From assembly GCA_023386795.1 (NCBI GenBank), contig JAEWJB010000131.1, forward strand, positions 1-14,958: DNA of 14,958 nucleotides, given 5' to 3'. The DNA comes from Pseudomonadota bacterium (GTDB taxonomy: Bacteria > Pseudomonadota > Gammaproteobacteria > Xanthomonadales > Xanthomonadaceae). Position 1 is the first letter of the stretch. The number at the start of each line of letters is the position of its first letter. Both the position numbers and the translations under genes were made by a program. The notes under the pieces are model-generated. The model searched no databases. It had not been told where the DNA came from and was given only the letters and a program-made list of their open reading frames with translations. Of the stretch, positions 6,620 to 13,081 are shown piece after piece.

Positions 6620-6638
6620 GGGAATGCAGGGCATTCCC
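6620..6638. repeat. Perfect 8-bp inverted repeat (hairpin C) in the CsgG-like gene leader
   Basis: GGGAATGC, an AGG spacer, then GCATTCCC. Its GGGAA arm can alternatively pair with TTCCC at 6614-6618, so two mutually exclusive foldings exist. It lies just downstream of the minus-strand TATCAT, so in the leader if that -10 is used. Confidence 0.55.
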
Positions 6639-6837
6639 ATCTTCATGATACGCCCGGCGCACGTCAGCGGGATGACCGGGCCTGGCGAAAAAATGCGCAA
6701 CGCTCCGATGCGCCGGCGGGACTGGCGGGATGACGGCCGCCAGCGTCTAATTTCACACGACACTTTCTCCCTATTCACGTTCCTCAACGGCCGCGCTGGC
6801 TAGCGTCAGGCCAATCACCCCCCCCACGGCCCACTGC

Positions 6838-7905
6838 ATGCCCCCACTTCGTCCGCTGTCCCTCCTGCTGGCCGTGGCGTTGTCCTCGGCCGGCCTCTCC
6901 GCCACCGCCCGCGCCGCTGACCAGTGCAAACAGAGCACGATGGACGAAACGCCGCCGGCCGTGAATTTCCGTGTCGACAATGACCTGTTCGGCGGCGCCG
7001 ACCAGGACCAGGGCTATACGAATGGCGCGGTGATCACGCTGGTGTCGCCCAACCTGGTCGACTACACCGACGACCCTTGCCTGCCACGCCTGGCGCGCTG
7101 GGTAAACAGCCATCTCGAACGGCTGCATCCAGGTGAGTACCAGCAGCAGAACATGGTCTTTTCGCTGGGCCAAGGCATCTACACCCCCACCGACTACACG
7201 CGCACGGACGTCATTCCCGACGACCGCCCGTACGCCGGCATCCTGCTTGCCAGCTTCGGCTACAACGCCCGCAACGACGACCACCTGCGCACCACCCAGC
7301 TGCAATTGGGCATCGTCGGTCCGTGGGCGCTGGGCAAGCAGGTGCAGAATGCGGTGCACGACGTGCTCGGTGACGAGAAATTCCAGGGCTGGGACAACCA
7401 GCTCCACAACGAACCCCTGATCGGCATCGTGCACGAGCGCATGCGCCGCTGGCCGGCGGATGCGTCGGTCAATGCGGGCGGCTGGGGCTGGGACGCGATC
7501 ACCCACTGGGGCGGTGCGCTCGGCAACCGCGCCACCTACGCCAACGTGGGCGGCGAGGTGCGCTTCGGCTGGAAACTGCCCGACGACTTCGGCAGCACGC
7601 CCACGCGCCCGGCAGGCGAGAACACCGCGCCGAGCCTGCACGGTCGTCCGACCGGCTGGTCCGGCCACCTGTTCGTGACCACCGACGCACGCTGGGTGCT
7701 GCGCGACATCACCCTGGACGGCAACACCTTCCGCGACAGCCACAGCGTGGACAAGCGCCCGCTGGTGGCCGACATCGGCTACGGCCTGGCGATCATGCGC
7801 GGGCGCTGGAAGTTCGCGGTGGCGCGCTACCACCGCACGCGCGAGTTCGACACGCAGAAGGAACTGCCGGTGTACGGCAGCTTCACCATCAGCCGCATGC
7901 TCTGA
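6838..7905 (+). CDS. lpxR: Lipid A 3'-O-deacylase LpxR family outer-membrane protein
   Basis: LpxR is a calcium-dependent outer-membrane beta-barrel enzyme that removes the 3'-acyloxyacyl group of lipid A, changing how lipopolysaccharide is sensed and packed. The 355-residue precursor has a signal peptide at 1-26 (cleavage after ATARA). Family motifs visible are V-D-N-D-L-F (N48, D49), the Y-T-N-G turn (T61), D-D-R-P-Y-A-G (128-134) and GWDNQLHNEPL (184-194). By analogy to Salmonella LpxR (N9, D10, T34, H122, E128), N48, D49, T61, H174 and E180 are candidate active-site residues; the last pair keeps the six-residue spacing. Alternating hydrophobic strands near the C terminus and a final hydrophobic S-R-M-L fit a barrel. 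No Shine-Dalgarno is visible before the ATG. The gene stands alone on this strand and ends in a strong terminator. Confidence 0.88.
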   Translation: MPPLRPLSLLLAVALSSAGLSATARAADQCKQSTMDETPPAVNFRVDNDLFGGADQDQGYTNGAVITLVSPNLVDYTDDPCLPRLARWVNSHLERLHPGEYQQQNMVFSLGQGIYTPTDYTRTDVIPDDRPYAGILLASFGYNARNDDHLRTTQLQLGIVGPWALGKQVQNAVHDVLGDEKFQGWDNQLHNEPLIGIVHERMRRWPADASVNAGGWGWDAITHWGGALGNRATYANVGGEVRFGWKLPDDFGSTPTRPAGENTAPSLHGRPTGWSGHLFVTTDARWVLRDITLDGNTFRDSHSVDKRPLVADIGYGLAIMRGRWKFAVARYHRTREFDTQKELPVYGSFTISRML

Positions 7906-7926
7906 GGGCTTTCGGAAAGCTGCAAC

Positions 7927-7954
7927 AAAAAAGCCGGCTTTCGCCGGCTTTTTT
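7927..7954. terminator. Bidirectional intrinsic terminator between lpxR and dacA
   Basis: Six A residues and GCCGGC pair with GCCGGC and a run of T around a TTTC loop. The stem is followed by seven T on the plus strand and six T on the minus strand, so it ends both the lpxR transcript (22 bases after its stop) and the dacA transcript (6 bases after its stop). A smaller hairpin (GCTTT-CGG-AAAGC) directly precedes it on the lpxR side. Confidence 0.95.
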
Positions 7955-7960
7955 TACTGC

Positions 7961-9166
7961 TTATTCCGACTCCCACCACAGCCAGAAGGCGTCCCACAGT
8001 CGCTTGAAGAAGTTGCCTTCTTCCACCGCATTGATCGCCACCAGCGGCGCTTCGGCCACGACCTTGCCGTCCAGCTGCACCTTCACCTTGCCGACCGCCT
8101 GGCCCTGCTTGATCGGCGCGACCAGGTTCTTGGCCACCTCAATGCTCGGCTTCAGGTCGTTGTAACGGCCGCGCGGCGCCATCACCAGTAGCGGCTGCGC
8201 GACGCCCAGTTGCACCTGGTCCTGCGCACCCTTCCACACCTTCTGCTGGGTGACGACCTTGCCAGGCTCATACAGGCGGTGCGTCTCGAAGAAGCGGAAA
8301 CCCCAGTTGAGCAGCGCCAGGCTGTCGTCGGCGCGCTGCTTCTCGGAGCTGTCGCCCATCACCACCGCGATCAGGCGCTGGTCGCCCCGCTTGGCCGAGC
8401 TCATCAGGCAGTAGCCGGCCTCGGAGGTATGACCGGTCTTGATGCCATCCACGCTCTGGTCGCGCCACAACAGCAGGTTGCGGTTCGGCTGGGTGATGTT
8501 GTTGACCGTGAATTCCTTGATCTTGTTGTACGCGTAGGTCTCGGGGTAGTCGCGCACCATCGCCCGGCCGAGCAGCGCCAGATCATAGGCGGTGGTGTGG
8601 TGGCCTTCGGCGCTCAGGCCGTGGGCGTTGACGAAGTGCGAGTCCTTCATGCCGATCTTGGCGGCATAGCTGTTCATCAGCGAGGCGAATGCCTCTTCGC
8701 TGCCGGCGGTGTGCTCGGCCAGGGCGATCGCGGCATCGTTGCCGGACTGGATCGCCATGCCCTTCTCCATGTCTTCCAGGCGTGCGGTCTGGTTGACGGG
8801 GAAGCCGCTGTAACTGCCGTCGGTGCCCGCGCCGCCCTCGCGCCAGGCGCGCTCGCTCATCATGACCTGGTCGTCGCGGGTGATCTTGCCGTTCTTCAGT
8901 TCGGCGGCCACCACGTAGGACGTCATCACCTTGGTGATGCTCGCCGGCGCCAGTTGGGTATGGATGTTCTCGCCAGCCAGGACTTGCCCGGTGTCGTAAT
9001 CCATCAACACCCAGGCCTTGGAGACCGCCGGTGCCGGGGCGGGCGGCGTCGGCACCGCGGCCGGCGAGGCTGCGGCGGCGGGCGCGGGCTGCGGCGTGGG
9101 GGTCTGCGCGGATACCAGGCCGACGGCCAGCGTGGCCGCGACAGCGACGGCGAAGCGGAATTTCAT
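7961..9166 (-). CDS. dacA: D-alanyl-D-alanine carboxypeptidase (PBP5/PBP6 type)
   Basis: This low-molecular-weight penicillin-binding protein removes the terminal D-Ala from peptidoglycan pentapeptides in the periplasm. It is often named dacC in related genomes. The 401-residue precursor has a signal peptide at 1-20 (cleavage after LVSA) and a Pro/Ala linker at 21-48 that is longer than in E. coli PBP5. All three serine-acyltransferase motifs are present: S76-I-T-K79, S141-G-N143 and K243-T-G245. The C-terminal beta domain (about 290-380) is followed by an amphipathic helix GNFFKRLWDAFWLWWESE, the usual membrane anchor. Starting at the upstream in-frame ATG 9277 would place 37 polar residues before the signal peptide. 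The ATG at 9166 has AGGAG 10 bases upstream and is chosen. It is downstream of rlpA as in E. coli, but 138 bp away with a likely own promoter. Confidence 0.95.
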   Translation of the reverse strand: MKFRFAVAVAATLAVGLVSAQTPTPQPAPAAAASPAAVPTPPAPAPAVSKAWVLMDYDTGQVLAGENIHTQLAPASITKVMTSYVVAAELKNGKITRDDQVMMSERAWREGGAGTDGSYSGFPVNQTARLEDMEKGMAIQSGNDAAIALAEHTAGSEEAFASLMNSYAAKIGMKDSHFVNAHGLSAEGHHTTAYDLALLGRAMVRDYPETYAYNKIKEFTVNNITQPNRNLLLWRDQSVDGIKTGHTSEAGYCLMSSAKRGDQRLIAVVMGDSSEKQRADDSLALLNWGFRFFETHRLYEPGKVVTQQKVWKGAQDQVQLGVAQPLLVMAPRGRYNDLKPSIEVAKNLVAPIKQGQAVGKVKVQLDGKVVAEAPLVAINAVEEGNFFKRLWDAFWLWWESE

Positions 9167-9245
9167 CGAACAACGACTCCTGCAACCCTGGAGGGGCAAT
9201 GGTGGCCCAAAGGCCGGTGGGGCCCTGCGCGGGCCGGAAAAACGC

Positions 9246-9251
9246 ATTGTA
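9246..9251 (-). promoter_or_regulatory. Candidate dacA promoter (-10 element)
   Basis: TACAAT on the minus strand is a near-consensus -10 hexamer about 80 bases upstream of the dacA ATG. The best -35-like match, TTGGCG, lies 20 bases further upstream, a longer spacing than usual. The AT-rich hexamer stands out in a GC-rich gap. Confidence 0.5.
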
Positions 9252-9260
9252 GGCCGATCA

Positions 9261-9291
9261 GCGCCCGCCGCCGCCAATGCAGCGCGGGCGC
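9261..9291 (-). terminator. GC-rich hairpin after rlpA
   Basis: GCGCCCGC and GCGGGCGC pair perfectly over a 15-base loop, starting 14 bases after the rlpA stop in the direction of transcription. No U-run follows, so it is at most a weak or factor-dependent terminator. It overlaps the region where the dacA -35 would be. Confidence 0.35.
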
Positions 9292-9304
9292 GGCCGGTGC
9301 CGGC

Positions 9305-10705
9305 TCAGTTGGCGACGACTTGGGGGCGACCGAATCCCAGACCGGCGATGCGGGCGGCAAGTTCCGAGGCACTTGCGTGGTCGGGTGCATTCACGCGCAG
9401 CCGCCATAACGTACGGCCGCCGCTGACGATGTCGCTGATGCTGGCACCGGGAATGCCGGCGGTGGAGAGCTGGCTCAAGGCACGGTCGGCGTTCTCGCGG
9501 CTTGCGAAGCTGGCGACCTGCAGCAGGATATTGCCCAGGGCGGCCTGTGCCGGGGTCGCCGGACGCGTTTCGGGCACACTGTCGGCAACCTTGCGCACGA
9601 CCGCGCTGCCGATCGCGGCAGGCACCACGGTGGCGGCGGCCACGCCGGGCGTGGAAGCGGCCACGCTCCTGGCTTCGGCACGCGGCGGCGGGGCAGACGG
9701 CTTGCCGGTGGCCACGCGCACGCCCTTGGCCTTCATCCATGCGTCGAAGTTGTCGGCGTTCCCGGGCTGGGGTGCATCGGCCACCCGGTAGCGCCAACGC
9801 TCCGAATCACTGCCACCCGTGGTGGCGCGCGCGACGGTGGCCACCGCGGCTGCGGGCGAGGCCGTGGTCGGCGCCGGCGCCGTGGGCGTACCGGTGCCCT
9901 GCGGCAGGCGCTTGACCAGTTCGTCGATGCGGCTCGGCTCGGCCGGCCTGGTCGCCGCCACTGCCGTGACCGGTACGGAGGAAGGCGCCTTGCCGCCATT
10001 GCGGCGGGCCAGCAGGCCAGCGTTGTCGGCTTCGGTCAGGCCGCGCACTTCGACGCGGCCGGTGCCGCGCTGGGTGATGCCCAGCTTCACCGCGGCGGCA
10101 TAACTGAGATCGATCACGCGGCCATCGTGGAACGGACCGCGATCGTTGACGCGCACCACCACCGAGTCGCCGGTATCCAGGTTGGTCACCAGCGCGAAGC
10201 TCGGCAGCGGCAGCGTCTTGTGTGCGGCGGTGAAGGCGTACATGTCGTACACCTCCTTGTTGGAGGTCAGCCGGCCATGGAACTTGTTGCCGTAGTACGA
10301 GGCCGTGCCGGTTTCGACGTAGCCTTCGGCGTCGTCGCGCACCTTGTAGGTCTTGCCGAGCACCTCATACGGCGAGCGGTTGCCGATCGGCGAATGCGCC
10401 TCGTTGGTCACCAGCGGCTCGGGAATGCAGGCCACGTTGGGCACGTAGTCCGGCGTGGTGTCCTTGACGCCGGGCTTGTAGAGGCCGCCGGCGGTGTAGT
10501 CGCCGCGGGTGGAGGGATCTTCCTTGGCCGGCGCATAGGGCGAAGTCGCCGGGCAGCCGGTGGCCACGCGCGCGGGCCCCTTGCCTTCGACCTTGACGCC
10601 CTTGACCGCCGAGGCGGCGGACGGGGCTTTCTTCGGCGCGCTGCTGCAGGCCGCCAAGCCCACCGCCAGCAGGACGGGCAACCACCAGGTGCGATGCATG
10701 TTCAT
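9305..10705 (-). CDS. rlpA: Septal ring lytic transglycosylase RlpA (DPBB plus SPOR lipoprotein)
   Basis: RlpA is an outer-membrane lipoprotein that cleaves stem-peptide-free glycan strands at the division septum, as shown in Pseudomonas aeruginosa. The 466-residue protein has a lipobox with C20 (VGLAAC). The double-psi beta-barrel catalytic domain is at about 128-224 (GTASYYGNKFHGRLTSN, VRVNDRGPFHDGRVIDLS). E151, H162 and D188 match P. aeruginosa E120, H131 and D157 in relative spacing. A C-terminal SPOR domain (391-466) should bind denuded glycan. A low-complexity Ala/Pro/Thr linker of about 160 residues joins the two, and residues 21-110 form an extra N-terminal segment, so it is longer than E. 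coli RlpA (362 residues). The ATG overlaps the mltB stop by 4 bp and has AAGGAG 11 bases upstream. Confidence 0.95.
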   Translation of the reverse strand: MNMHRTWWLPVLLAVGLAACSSAPKKAPSAASAVKGVKVEGKGPARVATGCPATSPYAPAKEDPSTRGDYTAGGLYKPGVKDTTPDYVPNVACIPEPLVTNEAHSPIGNRSPYEVLGKTYKVRDDAEGYVETGTASYYGNKFHGRLTSNKEVYDMYAFTAAHKTLPLPSFALVTNLDTGDSVVVRVNDRGPFHDGRVIDLSYAAAVKLGITQRGTGRVEVRGLTEADNAGLLARRNGGKAPSSVPVTAVAATRPAEPSRIDELVKRLPQGTGTPTAPAPTTASPAAAVATVARATTGGSDSERWRYRVADAPQPGNADNFDAWMKAKGVRVATGKPSAPPPRAEARSVAASTPGVAAATVVPAAIGSAVVRKVADSVPETRPATPAQAALGNILLQVASFASRENADRALSQLSTAGIPGASISDIVSGGRTLWRLRVNAPDHASASELAARIAGLGFGRPQVVAN

Positions 10706-11823
10706 GCCGGGGGCAACTCCTTTCCGGCGATGGCCTCGGACAGCTGGAACACGGCCATCGCATACATTTTCGAGAGGTTGTAGCGGGTGATCGCGTAGTA
10801 GTTCTGGAACCCGAGCCAGTACTGGGGGCCGGCGTCGGTGTTGAGCGTGATCGGCGTGGCGAGCGTGCCGGCGGTGACCGGCGCCGAAGCGTGGTAGCCG
10901 CGGCGCGCCAGGTCGGCCAGCGGGTGGGTGGGCGTCCAGTCGTCCGGGTTGAATTCGGCATGGCCCGGCGCGAGCGTCGCCGGTACCGCGACCTGCCCGC
11001 CACGCACCCAGCCGCCCTTGCCGACGAAGTAGTTGGCGATGGAGGCGAACACGTCGTCGTAGCTGTTGAACAGGTCGCGCCGGCCGTCGCCGTTGCCGTC
11101 CACCGCGAACTGCCGATAGCTGGAGGGCATGAACTGGCCCATGCCCATCGCACCGGCATAGCTGCCCACCAGCGTGGTGATGTCCAGGTTCTCTTCCTTG
11201 CCCAGCGCGAACAGCTGACCGAGTTCGTCGCGGAAGAACAGCTCACGGCGCACTTCGCGCTCGAGCTTGGCCGGATCGCCGCTGCGCGGATAGCGGAATG
11301 CCAGCGTGTACAGCGCGTCGAGCACGCGGTACTTGCCGGTATTGGCGCCGTAGCTGGTTTCCACGCCGATGATCGCCACGATCACCTGCGCCGGCACGCC
11401 CGTGGCGGCTTCCACGCGCGCCAGCTCGGCGCGGTGCTGCTCCAGGAACGCGCGCCCTCCGTCGATGCGTGCCTGGGTGATGAACATCGGGCGGTATTCG
11501 TTCCACGGCTTGACCCGCTCGGCCGGGCGCGACATCGCGGCGATGATCGGGTCACGGAACTGGGCCTGCGCGAGCACCGATTCGATCTGCTGCGGGTCGA
11601 TGCCGTACTTGGCCGCCGTGTCGCGCACGAAGTTGGCGCGCGCGGTTTCAAAGGGCACCGGCGTGAGGTCCACCGGCGGCAGCGCGACGGTTTCCGGCTT
11701 GGCTTCGCTGGGGACGGCGGATTTGTCCGGCGCTGGTGCGACGGACGCACGCGGCGGTTGGGCCTGGGTGGCACACGCCCCCAGGCAGACAAGCGTCAGA
11801 CAGACCAGCGCGCTACGGATCAT
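10702..11823 (-). CDS. mltB: Membrane-bound lytic murein transglycosylase B
   Basis: MltB (GH103, Slt35 type) cleaves the glycan backbone of peptidoglycan between MurNAc and GlcNAc, leaving 1,6-anhydroMurNAc. The 373-residue product starts at ATG 11823, giving a short lipoprotein signal with lipobox LGAC (C17). An in-frame ATG at 11889 would add 22 residues before it and is unlikely. The catalytic glutamate is E155 in IIGVETSYGANTGKY. Later signatures are GAMGMGQFMPSSYRQFA (224-240) and an EF-hand-like loop DGNGDGRRDLFN (242-253), the calcium site known from Slt35. P-L-A-D-L-A and the final Y-N-L-S-K-M-Y-A-M-A-V segment also fit. An Ala/Pro-rich spacer (about 18-55) links lipid anchor and enzyme. 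The gene lies between rodA and rlpA, has its own likely promoter, and is coupled to rlpA by an ATGA overlap. No clear Shine-Dalgarno precedes the ATG. Confidence 0.95.
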   Translation of the reverse strand: MIRSALVCLTLVCLGACATQAQPPRASVAPAPDKSAVPSEAKPETVALPPVDLTPVPFETARANFVRDTAAKYGIDPQQIESVLAQAQFRDPIIAAMSRPAERVKPWNEYRPMFITQARIDGGRAFLEQHRAELARVEAATGVPAQVIVAIIGVETSYGANTGKYRVLDALYTLAFRYPRSGDPAKLEREVRRELFFRDELGQLFALGKEENLDITTLVGSYAGAMGMGQFMPSSYRQFAVDGNGDGRRDLFNSYDDVFASIANYFVGKGGWVRGGQVAVPATLAPGHAEFNPDDWTPTHPLADLARRGYHASAPVTAGTLATPITLNTDAGPQYWLGFQNYYAITRYNLSKMYAMAVFQLSEAIAGKELPPA

Positions 11824-11866
11824 CGGCACATCGGCAGGTTCGAGATGAATTACTCCCAATAAGACC

Positions 11867-11896
11867 ATGAAACAAAAGAACTTTGCCACCCGTCAA
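11867..11896 (-). promoter_or_regulatory. Candidate mltB-rlpA promoter
   Basis: On the minus strand TTGACG (11896-11891) and TTTCAT (11872-11867) are 18 bases apart, in a locally AT-rich stretch about 45 bases upstream of the mltB ATG. This would let mltB-rlpA be transcribed independently of mrdA-rodA. Confidence 0.45.
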
Positions 11897-11917
11897 GTGC
11901 AGCGGGCATGGCGCGTA

Positions 11918-11953
11918 TTCATATGAAGGGCGCGCGAAGGCCCGCATCGCGCC
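11918..11953 (-). terminator. Hairpin and palindrome after rodA
   Basis: CGCGCC and GGCGCG (11948-11953 with 11929-11934) pair across a 13-base loop 6 bases after the rodA stop. They are followed on the minus strand by the perfect palindrome TTCATATGAA (11918-11927) but not by a U-run. It may be a weak terminator between rodA and mltB or an operator for the mltB promoter just downstream. Confidence 0.35.
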
Positions 11954-11959
11954 GGAAAG

Positions 11960-13081
11960 CTACGCCCCGCCGTGTACCGGCCGGTGTGCCTTCACGGCCA
12001 TGACCACGCCCAGCCCGGCCAGCAGCGACACCGCCGAGGTACCGCCGTAGCTCATCAGCGGCATCGGCACGCCCACCACGGGCAGCAGGCCGGAGATCAT
12101 CCCGCCGTTGACGATCACGTAGACGAAGAACGCCAGGCCCGTGGCGCCGGCCAGCAGGCGCGAATAGGTGTCGCGCGATTGCGAGGCGATCCACAGGCAG
12201 CGACCGATCACCACCAGGTACAGCGTCAGCACGGTCGCCACGCCGATCCAGCCGAATTCCTCGCTCAACACCGAGAAGGCGAAGTCGGTGGTCTGCTCGG
12301 GGATGAAATTCAGGTGCGACTGCGAGCCCAGGCCCCAGCCCTTGCCCCCCAAGCCACCGGAACCGATCGCGATCTTGGACTGGATGATGTTCCAGCCCGC
12401 GCCGAGTGCATCACTTTCCGGGTTGAGGAACATCATGATGCGGTCTTTCTGGTACGGCCGCAGCAGCCAGAACCAGGCAACCGGCGCAGCGGCGGCCACG
12501 CCGCCCACGCCCACGCCGACCCACCACCACGGCAGCCCGGCCAGCAGCAGCACGAACACACCGCTGGCGGCGATCAGCACGCCGGTGCCGAAGTCCGGCT
12601 GCAGCATGATCAGCGCGGTCGGCACGCCGATGATCACCGCGCTGACCAGCACGGTGGGAATGCGCGGTGGCAGCGGCATGCGGTGCAGGTACCAGGCCAC
12701 CATCATCGGCAGGCTGATCTTCAGCAATTCGGCCGGCTGCAGGTAGAACAGCTTCAGGTCGAGCCACTGGCGGCCGTACTTGCCGGTGCCGAGCACGAAC
12801 ACCGCCAGCAGCGGCAGCATGGACAGCGCATAGATCACTGGCGTCCATGCGCGCAGGCGCAGGACGGAGATGCGCGAGATACCCCACATCGCGCCCATGC
12901 CGATGACGAAACGCACGCCCTGCGCCATCACCAGGTGGTCGCCATTGGCCGCGCCGCCGGCGCTCTTGAGCACCGCCAGGCCGATCACCATCAGGCCGGC
13001 CAGTGCCAGGCACAGGATCCAGTCCAGCGTGCGGGTGAAGCGCACGCCCAGGTCGAACAGCCAGCGCAGGAAATCGCTCAC
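11960..13081 (-). CDS. rodA: Rod-shape determining SEDS peptidoglycan glycosyltransferase RodA
   Basis: RodA polymerises lipid II into glycan strands in the inner membrane as the elongasome partner of PBP2. The 373-residue protein is almost all transmembrane helix, about ten segments, as in the SEDS family. Visible signatures are G-T-G-K-Y-G-R-Q-W-L (98-107), LQPAELLK (114-121), LQPDFGTG (160-167, D163), the large periplasmic loop ending in FIPEQTTDFAFSV (259-271), and VGVPMPLMSYGGTSAVSLLAGLG near the C terminus. D266 in the TTDF motif corresponds to the residue essential in E. coli RodA (D262). The start is GTG at 13081, overlapping the mrdA stop by 4 bp, with a strong GGAGGA Shine-Dalgarno six bases upstream. 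This coupling matches the need for matched amounts of PBP2 and RodA. Also named mrdB. Confidence 0.97.
   Translation of the reverse strand: MSDFLRWLFDLGVRFTRTLDWILCLALAGLMVIGLAVLKSAGGAANGDHLVMAQGVRFVIGMGAMWGISRISVLRLRAWTPVIYALSMLPLLAVFVLGTGKYGRQWLDLKLFYLQPAELLKISLPMMVAWYLHRMPLPPRIPTVLVSAVIIGVPTALIMLQPDFGTGVLIAASGVFVLLLAGLPWWWVGVGVGGVAAAAPVAWFWLLRPYQKDRIMMFLNPESDALGAGWNIIQSKIAIGSGGLGGKGWGLGSQSHLNFIPEQTTDFAFSVLSEEFGWIGVATVLTLYLVVIGRCLWIASQSRDTYSRLLAGATGLAFFVYVIVNGGMISGLLPVVGVPMPLMSYGGTSAVSLLAGLGVVMAVKAHRPVHGGA

Larger units (their letters stand above)
6540..6837. promoter_or_regulatory. Divergent intergenic region with stacked inverted repeats
   Basis: This 298-bp gap separates the start codons of the CsgG-like gene (leftward) and lpxR (rightward), so both promoters must lie here. 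On the CsgG side are perfect hairpins at 6559-6577 and 6620-6638 and an imperfect one at 6590-6612. Near the lpxR side CTGGCGG and CCGCCAG pair at 6722-6743. Candidate -10 elements are TATCAT on the minus strand (6650-6645) and TATTCA on the plus strand (6772-6777), the latter with a weak TTTCAC 15 bases upstream. No small ORF is convincing. Confidence 0.55.

Noticed and set aside
6559..6638. A CRISPR-like or REP-type repeat array
   Set aside because: The three inverted repeats have different sequences and occur once each, so they are neither direct repeats nor a repeat family visible in this window.
5445..6803. A 452-codon plus-strand open frame opposite the CsgG-like gene and ybeD
   Set aside because: It spans two real minus-strand genes and their intergenic hairpins; composition is typical of a GC-rich shadow.
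5559..7905. The CsgG-like/lpxR pair as a phage-defence or mobile island
   Set aside because: No integrase, transposase, tRNA, direct-repeat boundary or nuclease/toxin domain is present, and base composition looks like the flanks by eye.
9167..9277. N-terminal extension of dacA to an ATG at 9277
   Set aside because: It would bury the signal peptide 37 residues inside the protein and cover the likely promoter; ATG 9166 has AGGAG upstream.
8210..9409. A 399-codon plus-strand open frame opposite dacA
   Set aside because: Shadow frame; dacA has the three penicillin-binding motifs and a signal peptide.
11824..11889. N-terminal extension of mltB to an ATG at 11889
   Set aside because: A lipoprotein signal with its cysteine at 39 would be unusually long; with ATG 11823 the cysteine is residue 17. 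The extension would also overlap the candidate promoter.
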